Source: Artemisia argyi (lineage: Eukaryota; Streptophyta; Magnoliopsida; Asterales; Asteraceae). From it: a DNA stretch of 64,000 nt. Location of the stretch: positions 82,264,060 to 82,328,059 of the forward strand of contig CM060680.1 of the NCBI GenBank assembly GCA_030686995.1, written 5' to 3'. The position numbers and the translations under genes are program-made. The notes beneath the pieces were generated by a model, which searched no databases, was not told where the DNA came from, and saw nothing but the letters and a program-made list of their open reading frames with translations. Positions 1 to 11,500 of the stretch are shown here, one piece after another. Every line of letters starts with the position of its first letter. The stretch's first letter is position 1.

Positions 1-347
1 CCAAATGGTGCTGGCTCATAGGGTTGAAGAAGTCGAACTCTCCTACGCTGGTGAACCGGTGCAGGTTGGAGAGGTGGTGGCAATGGCGAGGAAGAGTTAG
101 AAGACTCCGAGTCAGATGACTCATTGTCTGTCTTCGAGCCTGAGGAATGATGAGGGGTCGAAATGACTGATGTAACTACTGGAGTGGAGGCGACTTCACG
201 CTCCTCAAAGGGTTCAGTCTCTCTAGATGCGGCCACTGGTGACGTGGGGTTCGGGACCGTCGGTGATGCTGGTACAGTAGTGGGGGACATGACTCCCTCG
301 GTCTCCGAGTTGGATGGTAGAACAATGGGATGTGAAGCTGAAGACAT
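1..347 (-). CDS. Ty3/gypsy gag N-terminus, cut by window edge
   Basis: Reading the minus strand from an ATG at 347, a frame stays open to the window edge (115 codons). It encodes a Ser/Pro/Thr-rich, acidic N-terminus beginning MSSASHPIVL and ending in the Arg-rich stretch QRRRVRLLQP. No conserved gag domain is reached. I call it gag from position: it lies downstream of a perfect tRNA-iMet primer site at 581-592 on the same strand, the normal place for gag. The 348-580 leader between them shows no other gene. Confidence is moderate because the capsid and zinc-knuckle parts would lie outside the window. Confidence 0.55.
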   Translation of the reverse strand, partial: MSSASHPIVLPSNSETEGVMSPTTVPASPTVPNPTSPVAASRETEPFEEREVASTPVVTSVISTPHHSSGSKTDNESSDSESSNSSSPLPPPLQPAPVHQRRRVRLLQPYEPAPF

Positions 348-580
348 GGTATTGTAATAACCCAGGAAGTAATACCATATGTATAAGTTATTAGTATTAT
401 ACTGTTCAATAGATTATGATGTCTAATAGTTATGCATCAACTGCTAAGCAAATCTCAATGCAAAATGTTGATGAAGTGTATACACGGAGGGCATGAGGTA
501 TTAAGGTATAAAATGGTCCATTTTTAGAGTATAATTATAGTCCAGTGTTTTGAAAATACACTTGGTTCTCTATAATTATA

Positions 581-592
581 GCTCTGATACCA
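581..592 (-). promoter_or_regulatory. Primer binding site (tRNA-iMet)
   Basis: The minus strand reads TGGTATCAGAGC, the complement of the plant initiator-methionine tRNA 3' end. It lies three bases inside a terminus that reads TGTAACACCC on the plus strand. This fixes the 5' LTR boundary at 596 and the minus orientation of the element. Confidence 0.9.
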
Positions 593-595
593 ATC

Positions 596-3072
596 TGTAA
601 CACCCCCAAAATTTCAACAAGCAGCGGAAGACTAATTGGGGTACTACTTCTTGGATCACAATCATAATGATAGAAAATGACCCAAAAGAGACGTTTTAGA
701 AAAGTTTGATCATCATTCAATAACTTAGCATAATAGGTTACAAAAGAAGTTTCATGAAAAACTAAAGTTACACAAATAAAACAGTTTACGTTTAAAGTGA
801 ATGATAACATTATTGAACATGGTCCATAAAGAGGGGTCCTTTGCCTACTCCGTGCCCGATTTGCCTTTGTCAATTACTTGAGATAAAATGCTAAAAAGTC
901 AACACAAAGGTTGAGTGAATCCAAAGTGTTTAAGTTGTAATAGTTGAACATGCAAGTTTCAAGTAGTTAATTGTATAGAAATACAATTAAAGTAAAAGCA
1001 TCAATACCGCAGTATTGTATATGTGTATTGCCTTAAGCCTCATGACACGAAAACGTTAACTGGTGACATCATTAAATAATGATGTTAAGTACTACATTAT
1101 AGGGATAATGTTAGTATGAATGCCCTCGTGCAGGAGGTTGCCGTCCTCCTGTTTAGTTCAAATAAAGTGCATTTGGCTACTTATCCAGCAACTCAAATGG
1201 GGCGTCAACTGCCAATAGATCTATTCACTAAATTCGCGTTCACTCGCAAGTGATTAATGGTTCATGATATGAAGGGACTTTTGGTGGCAATAGTAGGGAA
1301 CTTAAGCAATACCAAATCAGGATAGCATACAGAAAAATACTTGTGTTCATGTTTAGAGCATGTATCTCCCCCACGAGATTTGAAAAACATATAAAAATGT
1401 GGGACTATGAACTCACCTCAGTAGTACAGTAATCCAGATATAGAAATATCAATTGAGAAAAGGAATGGCTCAGAACACGCGACCTGAATTAATATGGCAA
1501 ACCCTAAATTTAGATGGTTCATGGTTTAAGACTTTAATGTTCAAAAGACAATGTTTTGAAAAGTATTTGTTTCGTCGTTACTTGTGTGGCAAATATTTAA
1601 AGTAAAAAAATATATAGTTATATATTTATATAACTTGTATGTGTGTAATAGTTCTTGACTTTACATAGTTTATAATAGAGTCGTCAATTATTAATTCAAA
1701 AGTTAGTGATGATAAACTAAATATTTATTTTAGATATTTGTAATTCAAAAGTTAATGTCGAGCTTGTTATCGTGGCAAAGTGCCACTCAAGCCTCTTAGG
1801 TATACAAAACTATCAATACACCGTTTGCATGAAGATCATACATGGTTCGAGTTTGAAATCTTGTTGTGGTCACCACACCCATTTTATAACGAGACTCTTT
1901 TCAACGAAACTATTTTGGAGCAAACGAGATGTGAGCATGTTTCAGGAAAAGAAATCTTATCTAGTTAGTTACTTTAACCTGATAGTAATTTTGTATTCAT
2001 CCTTAACAGTTGGCTATGGGTCGTGTATGAAAAGAAATAATTAGTAACGTGAGGTTTTTAAACATTATTTCTAATGCAAGAGTTTACCCCTTCCCAAAAG
2101 AAATAATCCCTTGTATGCCTGTACGTGTACATGTATATGGAACTTGGTGTTTTTCTCGTGCATGATACAAAAGCAAAAGAAGTAGTATGAAATGAGTTTC
2201 AAGTTGCATGCATGCCTACTGTTTTTGTCAAGTTTCGAGAGCTTGTTGAGTGAGGTTACTTGTTCATTTGTTAGTTCATTAAAGTAGCCGCACAAGATCG
2301 CGATACTTTAAGACTGTTTCAAGTGAGCTCTATGATATGTATAGTAAAAATATCATACATTACTTAGGTACAAGGTTGTAATGGAAGTAAATGAAGTGGT
2401 CAAGAAATGTCATCGTACTATGGAACTTGAGGGAGGAGACTTACCACACCAAGACTTGGTGGTGAGGAACGGATGGAAGGGTGCGAGTGCAGGTGGAACG
2501 AGGAACGAAACCAAACAGCTCCCACGCTTTTGAGGTCTTCGAACTTCGCCATGTACTGGAATGAAAGGCTTTAGAATTCAAAGACTAACCACAATCTAGT
2601 CTCTTGGTTTCTTTTCGAGGGGTAGTAGTACAGAAATGGTAACTTGGTTTTGCTTTTAGTTCATGACAAGAATAGCTGGGACTTGTATGGTATTTATAGA
2701 TATAAAATAATAATAATAATCATTTGTATAGTATTAACATGTAGGAAGTAATGATAACCCACTTGGATTGGTAACTTTGCAGCAAGAATTTCGGGTACGA
2801 AAATGTGAAAAAGACAAGTGAATATATTAAGGTGAAAATTTTAAGGTGACATGACTATACACAATCTTCTACTATTATATCGTATGGTATATGCAAAAGA
2901 GTAAGTTAAGTGGTTTGGTTGTCATCACATTATACTATATTCTAATAAGGAAAAATGCATGGGCCGTTATGAATTTTCTTAAGGTGCCCTTTTTTTTTTT
3001 TTTTTTAAATCTTGCATCTCATTGGTTGCCAAATTATAATTAGCAAAGATAAGCAAGCCCAACAGTGTTACA
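596..3072 (-). repeat. 5' LTR of minus-strand gypsy element
   Basis: The proximal edge at 596 is secure because the PBS adjoins it. The far edge at 3072 is a proposal: the plus strand ends there in TGTTACA, which mirrors TGTAACA at 596. A TATA-like TCTATAAATACC on the minus strand near 2690-2702 would start transcription about 375 bp inside the LTR. Segments around 1050-1260 resemble, in reverse orientation, the solo LTR near 58700-58920 (shared GTTAACGTTTT and CACTTGC words), so both belong to one LTR family. ORFs of 60-90 codons in this stretch are chance openings. Confidence 0.5.
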
Positions 3073-6000
3073 GGAATACCTTGGCATTAGCCCATTGGAG
3101 GAGAAACTTTGGGGCTTAAACTGTTCACGTACGTATTTGCGTGATAACCCCGTAACACATTTAATTAAAGTGATATGCAATATGCGCCACACATGTGTAA
3201 CCTAAACCTAATCGGTACTATAACCCAGAAGCTTCGTGATTCTACTTTGTCCTTCATATTATCTTTTTGGCAAACAAGAAGAAAACCCAAATTCTAGATT
3301 CATCTTCTCCATCACATGAAACCTTTACAAAAAAATCTCTTATAAAAAAAATTAGGTTATAGAAAACGAAATTGGTGTTGTCAAGAAGATGTGAATTTGA
3401 AATCCAAAGGCCCATCAATCATTTGAAATTTTGAATCCCTTTTTCAGATTTTTTTTGTCTGAATTATGAGATGTAGGTAAATGATGAAACGTGTGAAAGT
3501 TCAATCAAAACAGGTTAAGCAAGATATGAATTTATATTTTAAAAAGAATCAATTAAGTGCTGCTATTGATGGTTATACAGGGGTATATACATAATTTTTT
3601 GCAAATCTTTTGTTAATGTATATAAGGTGTTTGATGTAACACTTGAACAAGTTTTTGGATTTTTCAAACCATTTTACTTTGGCACATGAGGTGGCGGGTT
3701 TGGGTATGTAACATAATGCAAATGTAGTTGATCTGTATTTGGCTTTCGATAGGTAAAACCATGCTTAAACATATCGTTATTCAGTGTATGGTGTTTTTAA
3801 CCTGTTTGCAGATGATGACTAATTTGAAGATAAAATGGAGAAATTGGATAGTGTTTGTAACTCGATTATATCAGCTGAAAATGAAAGGCTTCCTGATCTA
3901 AAGAAGGTGCTCGCATCTGGAATGGGTATTTTATTTGATGTTGAATTAACAAAATAAAATAAAAAATGATGTCATTCCATTTGTTTAAATGGTATAAAAC
4001 CATTATATGTTACACTTGGGTTGACCTATTTTCTTTTTTTATCACAATAGGCTGATGTTTGACATACGCAAGTGAATAACCTTGCCATGATAAAGGAAGA
4101 TGCTATATGTTGTTTGGTAAAAGGTATGTGTTGTCACAGGTTTAATTTTATATTCAACTAGCAATCTTTTCTTTTTGCTTATTGACTGCCTAAATATGTA
4201 ATTGATCCATTTTTGCTGTTTCTTTTTCTTGGATGCAAAACTATGCATCAGTAAAATTTTCTTGGAGTTATATATATGTTGATATTGTCTTCCGGTTTTA
4301 CATATGAACTTATAGTTGACTTCATCCTAGCCTTTTGCTAAGTGCGTTTGAAGAAATATAAGAAGCTCAGGTATAGAAATGCCAAGTTCTAAACTATCAG
4401 TCAAGGTATAAAATGCTTATTTTCTTAAAAATAAAGCGCTAACTATGTACACGTTTTCATGAACTGCAAGTATGGCATGATTTCCTTTTTTTCTCTTCTT
4501 TTTCATACATGTTTTTGGGCTAATAAGAATGTTTGAATTTGTCTTTTTGCTTCAGTGTGTTAGATACTAAGTTGATTTGGTTGTAGTTAAATCATTAAGG
4601 ATACTCATTCTTATAGTTAAACATTATTTGGTATTGCTTATTGAACTTGGGAATATTAAATTGAATGAGTAGTTTTAAGAGTTTTGCGAAAACTACCCAT
4701 ACTCTTTAGTTTTTAACATTAGTAGAAGCACTTTTATTTTATTATTTTTATTATTTTTATTGTTTTTGTAAAGGAACATAAATGACAAAATTCTAAATTT
4801 ATTTATTTGGTTAATGGTTGGTGCAGGTGCACGATGGATAAAAAGATGGATCAAAACATACAAATAAGTTGTTTTCAACTACCAATTACATTGCTTATAG
4901 GGTGTTTGGTATTGCTTATTAAACAGCCTATATGTTAATTTAAAGTCACTTAAAATAAGCATGTTTTTCCCAATAATACTTTATTTAAACAGCTCATTCC
5001 GAAGGGCAAATTATGCTTTGGTCATTGCAGTGCATGTTTGGGAAGGAATCTATCAGTACAGTCAAGAGTCTGATCCTATCAAGATCAAGATTCCCAGTGG
5101 GAGCTTACTTTCTATGCCTCTAAAGCGGCAACAAAATTCAAATTAGCATATTTGAAATAGAAAGTAAGTGAAAGTGGGAAAGAAGAAAGAATAGTCATGC
5201 TTTCGTCTGCGGTTCATAAGGTGACATACAAAGGAGGAATTTGGTTCGATAAAATCAATTACGAAAAGAGGTACTAAACATTGAATTATTGAAATAAATA
5301 TTCAAATGCACGACTGTGATCAATAGGATCAACCTAATATGCGTTATGGTTTTTCACCTACGTGCTTTTATTGCTTATGGGAAATCAAACTTTACTGTTA
5401 TATTGTACACCAATGAGATAAGACAACGGTTACAAGTAATCTCAATGAATCCAATGAGTTTTTGGCCTTTTTTAACTGTTATATTTGGCCCATTTTGCAG
5501 GAAGAGGAAGTCAATATTAGTGTGATCTCGCTGCACTATGGATCTCGCTGCACTCTGGATTTGGCCAGGCTGACCATGCAGAACCCTAGAGTTGTTAAGC
5601 TCCTTTCATAACCAATTCGCTGAACAATTGGGACCTAGAACAAAGTCATATACGTCCATTGGATTCTCATTTAAAGTGCTTTCTACTGCAACTTTTAATC
5701 TCATTGCAGAATCGTGAGTGGCACAGTCACTGTCACTATCAAATTAAGATTCTTGACTTAAAAACCAAATGTATGTATCTGATAAATATTCATTGAATTT
5801 TAAACGTGTATACTTTTTAACAACCATCAAAATCGACCCCCTTTGCGTTTGTTGTTCATTTTAGCCATTTGGACAGCAACTTTACAAGTATAGCTACTTT
5901 TTTAAACACTACAGCAAAAAATATATGCATTTTTTTGGAGATTATGATATTGTCATATACAGACCTAGAACATGCTATTTTGGAGGTTACAAATTATGCT

Positions 6001-6158
6001 TTAAAAATCTGTGCTACGATTAGTTATTTAATAATCCTGATTTACGTTAGTCACATCAAATGACTGCCATTAGATAGGTTGTTGATTATGATTTCAGAAA
6101 ATGAAAAGAAAAATTGCCAATTTTTTTTAAAGGCCTGAACATGAAAGGATTCACAAAC

Positions 6159-6196
<38 letters not shown>

Positions 6197-7170
6197 TATA
6201 TATATATCATTTACTCACCTTTATATGATATTAAAGTATCTAAGGCAAACTGATGCAGTGTGTAATTCTGAATCATTTTTCTGTTGCAGTCATTGGACCA
6301 TGGTGGTCGAAGTGGATGATAGCAAGATCAGGTTCAGACCGCAGGGAACCGTAGCATGGGGGTGGGGGGGGGGGGGGGGCTTAGAATCCTTTTGCCTAAG
6401 CTTGGTTTGATGCAGATTCAGAAATGATATCTCTAAAAAATGGGATGAGGTGAGTCATCATATTTTTATGTAAGTCCATGTCAATGATTTTGGATGCAAA
6501 CTGCGTGTTTGAAATATGGGATTCAAAGTTTTTGTATAAGAAGAGGCACGCAACATGTAATTTACTTCAAGCTTTTAATGAATATGATTATTGGTTATTG
6601 AAGGTATAATAAGTATGCATTTATATATATTTTGATTCTTTCTAGCTAAGTTAGCAACGAATTGCATTTGTACATCTGCGGTTAACTACATTGATGTGTT
6701 AAGACATGAAGTTGGCAATCATGTTGTTGATAAAGATGATTTTATACTACTCTTCATCATTCAATAAGTTACCTTTGATTTGCAGACCTTTTTGATTTGT
6801 TTGTACAAATGTGGTTTTTAAGTTTATGTAAGAATTTTGTGTTATACACATATTCACATTTAACAAACACAAGCTATAAAAAAATAAATGAATTTTTTTT
6901 TCCCGAATATATACACATATACATATTAGCAACAACAACAAATTCGTTTGACGACAACTGCGCCTACATATGCACTATCACAAATGTTCTATGCATCGAT
7001 AAAGCATCCCCGCAGCAACGCGCGGGCAAATCCGCTCGTGTTACTAATTCAGCTGATTTTTGGGAAGCATGAAGAGAGGTCATGTCATTTAATTGAATGT
7101 GCCATGTGATAGGATGCGAGATTTTTGCGTTTATGTCTTTGTGTGGCACGAAAAGTAATGAAAGAAAATT

Positions 7171-7215
<45 letters not shown>

Positions 7216-7810
7216 GATTTAATTATTTGGGTTGCTAAATTATTGTGGCACGTGTATGAGCTCGTTCCTAGTAAAATGTGAACCGCGTCACATAGATATA
7301 GTTTGTAAATGTATTGCAACAGAAAGAAAAATTTTAACTCATAATAATGGTTAATCAAACTTGCAATTAGAATTTATTTCGAGTTTAACATCACTTAATA
7401 ACTGGGAAAATTACAAGGTATTACAAATTGCTTATTCTTTTTGCTTGTGTTTTGGCTTAAAACAAAATACTCGCAAAAAATTACTTTTCAAGTGTTTGAA
7501 TTTTCATAATTTTATAAAAAAAAGGCAATTTAATTGAGAAAATAATTATTTCAATATGAATTTTCGCTCAAGTTCATTTATAAAAAGTTTTTGGATAAAT
7601 ATAAGTAAAAAGTAATTTAAATTCAATATCAAATAGCTAACACAAAATAAGCAACTTCTAACCTGTTGGCTTTTATGCTTTGTTTGAAGCAAAAAAGCAT
7701 GCAATTGTTTGGGTGAAAAAAGTGTTTTTCTACTTAAAAGAAAAATCATATATAAAAAGACAGAAAAAAAGTGATTCTAATTGCCAAATACTCTCTGACT
7801 TGTTTTAAAC
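3073..7810. other. Intergenic DNA without a recognisable gene
   Basis: This AT-rich stretch holds many short frames but no family I recognise. A few exon-like pieces exist on the plus strand, such as about 30 codons from an ATG at 3835 (MEKLDSVCNSIISAENERLP), preceded in frame by a stop and followed by a GT. They do not join into a gene and could be remains of a decayed or captured gene. It also holds a poly-T run near 6163-6193, a poly-G run near 6363-6380, and a GC-rich hairpin at 7007-7025 treated in the findings. Confidence 0.5.
7173..7210. repeat. (TA)n microsatellite
   Basis: Uninterrupted TA dinucleotides for about 38 bp. Confidence 0.95.
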
Positions 7811-8127
7811 TAGGGGAATCAACAGTCTAAAACCGGATTGGACATGCCAAAACTGAAACGAACCGATATCGAACTAGCTCAAAAGCTTAGACCGAGGACC
7901 GGATCGAATGTGTTCGGTCCGGTACAGGTTGGTCCGGTCCGATCCTTCGGTCCGTCCAATCCAAGAATGCATAATAGTCAGGTTTTACGTAAGACCGGTC
8001 CGGAGCTTGGACCGGACTGAGACTGAAATAAGAAAAAAAATCCCGACCGAGACCGGACCGTTGGTTCTTCAGTTCGGTTGGTCCGGTCGGTCCTCTCGGT
8101 CTCGGTCGGTTTTGGGTCTCAGCCCTA
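7811..8127. mobile_element. hAT-like MITE, GGTCCGG-rich
   Basis: A 317-bp block starts TAGGGG and ends CCCTA, giving short inverted termini. It is flanked by TTTTAAAC (7803-7810) and GTTTAAAC (8128-8135), an 8-bp target duplication with one mismatch. TAGGG-type ends with 8-bp duplications are typical of the hAT superfamily. The interior is crowded with GGTCCGGTC words in both orientations and has no coding capacity, as expected for a non-autonomous element. It lies about 50 bp upstream of the PRP4 TATA box. Confidence 0.6.
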
Positions 8128-8174
8128 GTTTAAACCGAGTAGTTTCCGACTAGTTCTTCAAACCTGGAGGACCA

Positions 8175-8184
8175 TTTATATAAG
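8175..8184 (+). promoter_or_regulatory. Probable PRP4 TATA box
   Basis: TTTATATAAG lies about 110 bp upstream of the end of the inferred first non-coding exon and on the strand of PRP4. Transcription would start near 8210. The MITE end at 8127 is close enough to shape the proximal promoter. Confidence 0.55.
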
Positions 8185-8291
8185 CTTTTCTTCTGTAAAG
8201 CTATCCGACACCGTTTAATTTATTTAGGGCTCATCGTCTACACTCTTCACTCTTCAGTACAAGAGTAACGACGGTACCACCACCTCTTCAG

Positions 8292-8471
8292 GTACGCAAC
8301 TTTACAAATACCATTTATTCTTACACGTTTTGATTTGGTTTCACCTTTTTTTATATGTGCAATTTGTTTATTATATCTAGTGTCACAGACTAGGGCTTAA
8401 GTTACACTTTTTGTTGTTGATAAATTTACACTATGCACAAATAATTAACTCACACTTTTATTATTATGCAG
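8292..8471 (+). other. Probable 5' UTR intron of PRP4
   Basis: A donor CAG|GTACGC at 8291/8292 and an acceptor ATGCAG|GT at 8471/8472 bracket 180 bp of AT-rich, pyrimidine-rich sequence upstream of the start codon. Splicing would leave a 5' UTR of about 80 plus 72 bases. It is inferred from splice-site sequence only. Confidence 0.5.
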
Positions 8472-8543
8472 GTGTTTGTTTATTTTAGTTTATAAGAAAA
8501 GTAATCCACTTAAACATTCAGTTAACCTTCTTTTTCGTCGAAT

Positions 8544-11500
8544 ATGGATATGGACGAAGACCAAAACCCTAACCCTAACCCTAACTCCACATTATCACCA
8601 CCAAACACTATCACACCAACTGAGCCTTCACTTCCACCAATTGCCCCTATTCCAACCCCAGCCGTACCACCAATCGCCCCAATCCCACGGCCACCAATTC
8701 GTCCGATAAACGGCGAAACCACGAAAAAAGAGGAATCCGATGATGAGGATGATGATGATTCTGGTCCGGAATATGAGGTTTCGGAAGAGAGCAGGTTGTT
8801 TAGAGAGAAACAGGAGAAGGCGAAGCAGGATTTTTTGATGAAGCAACGTGCGGCTGCGTTAGCCGTGCCGACGAATGATAAAGCGGTGAGGTCGAGGTTG
8901 AGGAGGTTAGGTGAGCCGGTGACGTTGTTTGGTGAACGGGAGATGGAGAGGAGAGATAGGTTGAGGATGTTAATGGCGAGGCTTGATGCAGAAGGTCAGT
9001 TGGAGACGTTAATGAGGGTTTTGGAGGAGGAAGAAGGTGCGGGGATGGAGGATGGTGCGGGTGGTGGTGGTGAGGATGAAGGTGAGGCGATTCAGTATCC
9101 GTTTTATACCGAGGGGTCGACTGCGTTGTTGAAGGCGAGGTATTGGATTGCGAAGGAGTCGGTTTTGAAAGCGGTGGTGAGGTTAGGGAGGGCGAGGAGG
9201 AAGAGAGATGATCCGGATGAGGATTTGGATGCTGAGATTAATTGGGCATTGGAGAATGCCAAAAGTTTTGATATGGATTGTAGTGAGATTGGTGATGATC
9301 GGCCGCTTTCTGGGTGCTCGTTTTCGTCTGATGGCAAGTTTCTTGCTACATGGTATGTCCTTTTATCCTTTACTTTATGTTTATAAAATTAGTAAATGGT
9401 TAACAACATTTTGTATACGACTATGCATAGAACATATTATCGAAGATTAGAGTATTAGGCTATATATATATATCCAAGCGTTTGGTGGCCAGCCATACAA
9501 GTTTAGTGCTGTAAAACAGGATAGTTGCAGGGGTTTGTATTTTAAAGGCATAGTTATTAGTTACTAAATTTACAATAGACGGGACCCGCTGTAGGATGTG
9601 GTATAAGAAACTAAGCAGTCATCCTGGAAGCTAATGCCAATCTTTAATTGATGAGTAGTGAGTTTTGGTCTATACATGACTAATGATGAATGTATGAAAC
9701 CTAAATTTTTCATAGGTCAGAATGTTAGTCAACCATGGTCTTTTGTTTCTTAATAAGGTTTATAGCAGGTTTCACCTCAAATGGAATTTCTCTTGAGCTA
9801 GAGCTAGTCTCTCTTTCTCTTCCTTAGTCTCCTTGGAGGGTTCCTTACCAAACCTGTCGTAGCTTATCGGAATCCCAAAGTGTGTTGAACTTAGTTTCTC
9901 AGTCTTGATAGACTTGGTTTTGAGCTAAACACACTAGTTATTGCACTCTTAACCTAGAGGTCAAGGGTTCGATCCTCACTCCCTACAAAAGGCCGGAGGT
10001 CCTTTCTACCTTAGGTAGAACCGGAAGCAGCCTCTCTACCTTAGGTAGGGGTATGGTTGTCTACATCTCAACCTCCCCCATACACCGTGGAAGACGGTAT
10101 TGGGACCCATAACCCGTGGAAGACGGTATTGGGAGTTACTTTTACTTTTTACACTAGTTATTGCACTCTTTCAAGAATATCAACTGCATATATCAGGTCC
10201 CCAGAATATTCGTAGATGCTTATTTTAAGTGCCTAGGTCTGTCATAGTGTGTAATCCATATATGGTATTACACATTCTTCAGCAACGCTTCTATTATAGA
10301 CCATCTGTTGTGATAATTAGGACGTCTCGAACTTACCAGTTACCACTGGTTCATAGTTTACTGATACAAACCAAACTAGCAAATATTATTAAAAACAAAC
10401 GATTGCAAAAACAAAGTAAGAAAGATAGGTTCTACAGTTCGAGATTGTTGACTCTCCCTTGTCAATTGACTACCCAGAATTCTCAATACCCTCTCCAGAC
10501 CCTTGGGCCTTGGGGTTCTATTTATAATCCTACTGAAACTTTCAGAACAAGAAACAGTGATAAAAGGAATTAACTATAGATAAAGAAACTAATAAACTAA
10601 TTTAACTCTTCCATCCCACGAGTATTATTAATTGCCTGGAGCTCCCTTGACTTGTTTAAAATGCCTCTGATACTTCTTTTCCCATCTTTTACCATCATTT
10701 GTATCATTACCCCCCTCTCCAAGAACCACCTTGTCCTCAAGGTGAAAATCTGGAAATTGACGCCGAATAGTAGCTACTGGTTCCCATGTATCGTCGTGTT
10801 CAGGTAAGTTTTTCCAACGAATCAACACTTCCTTATCACCACTCTTGGTCTTTCGCTCTCGAATGCCCATTACCGCCTCTGGTTGAATGAGCATTTCCAT
10901 TTCATCAGATAACCCTTCAGGAAGATCATGGGCCTCGACTTTGTTACCAATTACTTTTTTTAGTTGAGAAATGTGCAATACCGGGTGAATTTTCGCTGAC
11001 GCAGGTAAATTTAACTTGTAAGCTACCTTCCCAATTTGCTCTAATACTTCATACGGTCCATAATACCTTGGTGCCAGTTTTTTGTTACGACGACGAGCAA
11101 CTGATGGTGGTAAGGTCGTAATTTTAAGAATACATTCTCACCAATCTCAAGTTTGACATCTCTCCTATGAACATCTGTATTTGCTTTCATACGTTGTTGC
11201 GCCTTACACAGTTGATTTTTTAATTCATCCAAAATCAGATCTCGTCCTCTATTGATCCACTTCAAATGCAGGGGTTGGTTGGCTACCATAACGCACCAAA
11301 CGAGGTGGGTCACGACCATAAAGTATCTTGAAAGGGGTAGTGTTAGCTGAGGAATGATACGAAGTATTGTACCAGTACTCTGCCCATGGAAGCCACTTGG
11401 ACCATTGTTTTGGCTTCTTAGAGGTGAAACACCTCAAATACGTCTCGATGCTCCTGTTAACCTCTGTTTGACCATCCGTTTTTGGATGATATGCGGTGCT

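Noticed and set aside
6114..6410. 98-codon plus-strand ORF
   Set aside because: It is built from a poly-T (Phe) and a poly-G (Gly) run with no conserved features.
8562..8584. Interstitial telomere or chromosome-fusion scar
   Set aside because: Only three 6-base units, inside a conserved exon and in frame.
8522..8846. Minus-strand ORFs over PRP4 exon 1
   Set aside because: They are shadows of the Pro-rich and acidic coding sequence on the plus strand.
9951..10000. Possible tRNA gene
   Set aside because: Only A/B-box-like promoter sequence of a SINE is present; no cloverleaf can be drawn, and the flanking 20-bp duplication shows a retroposon.
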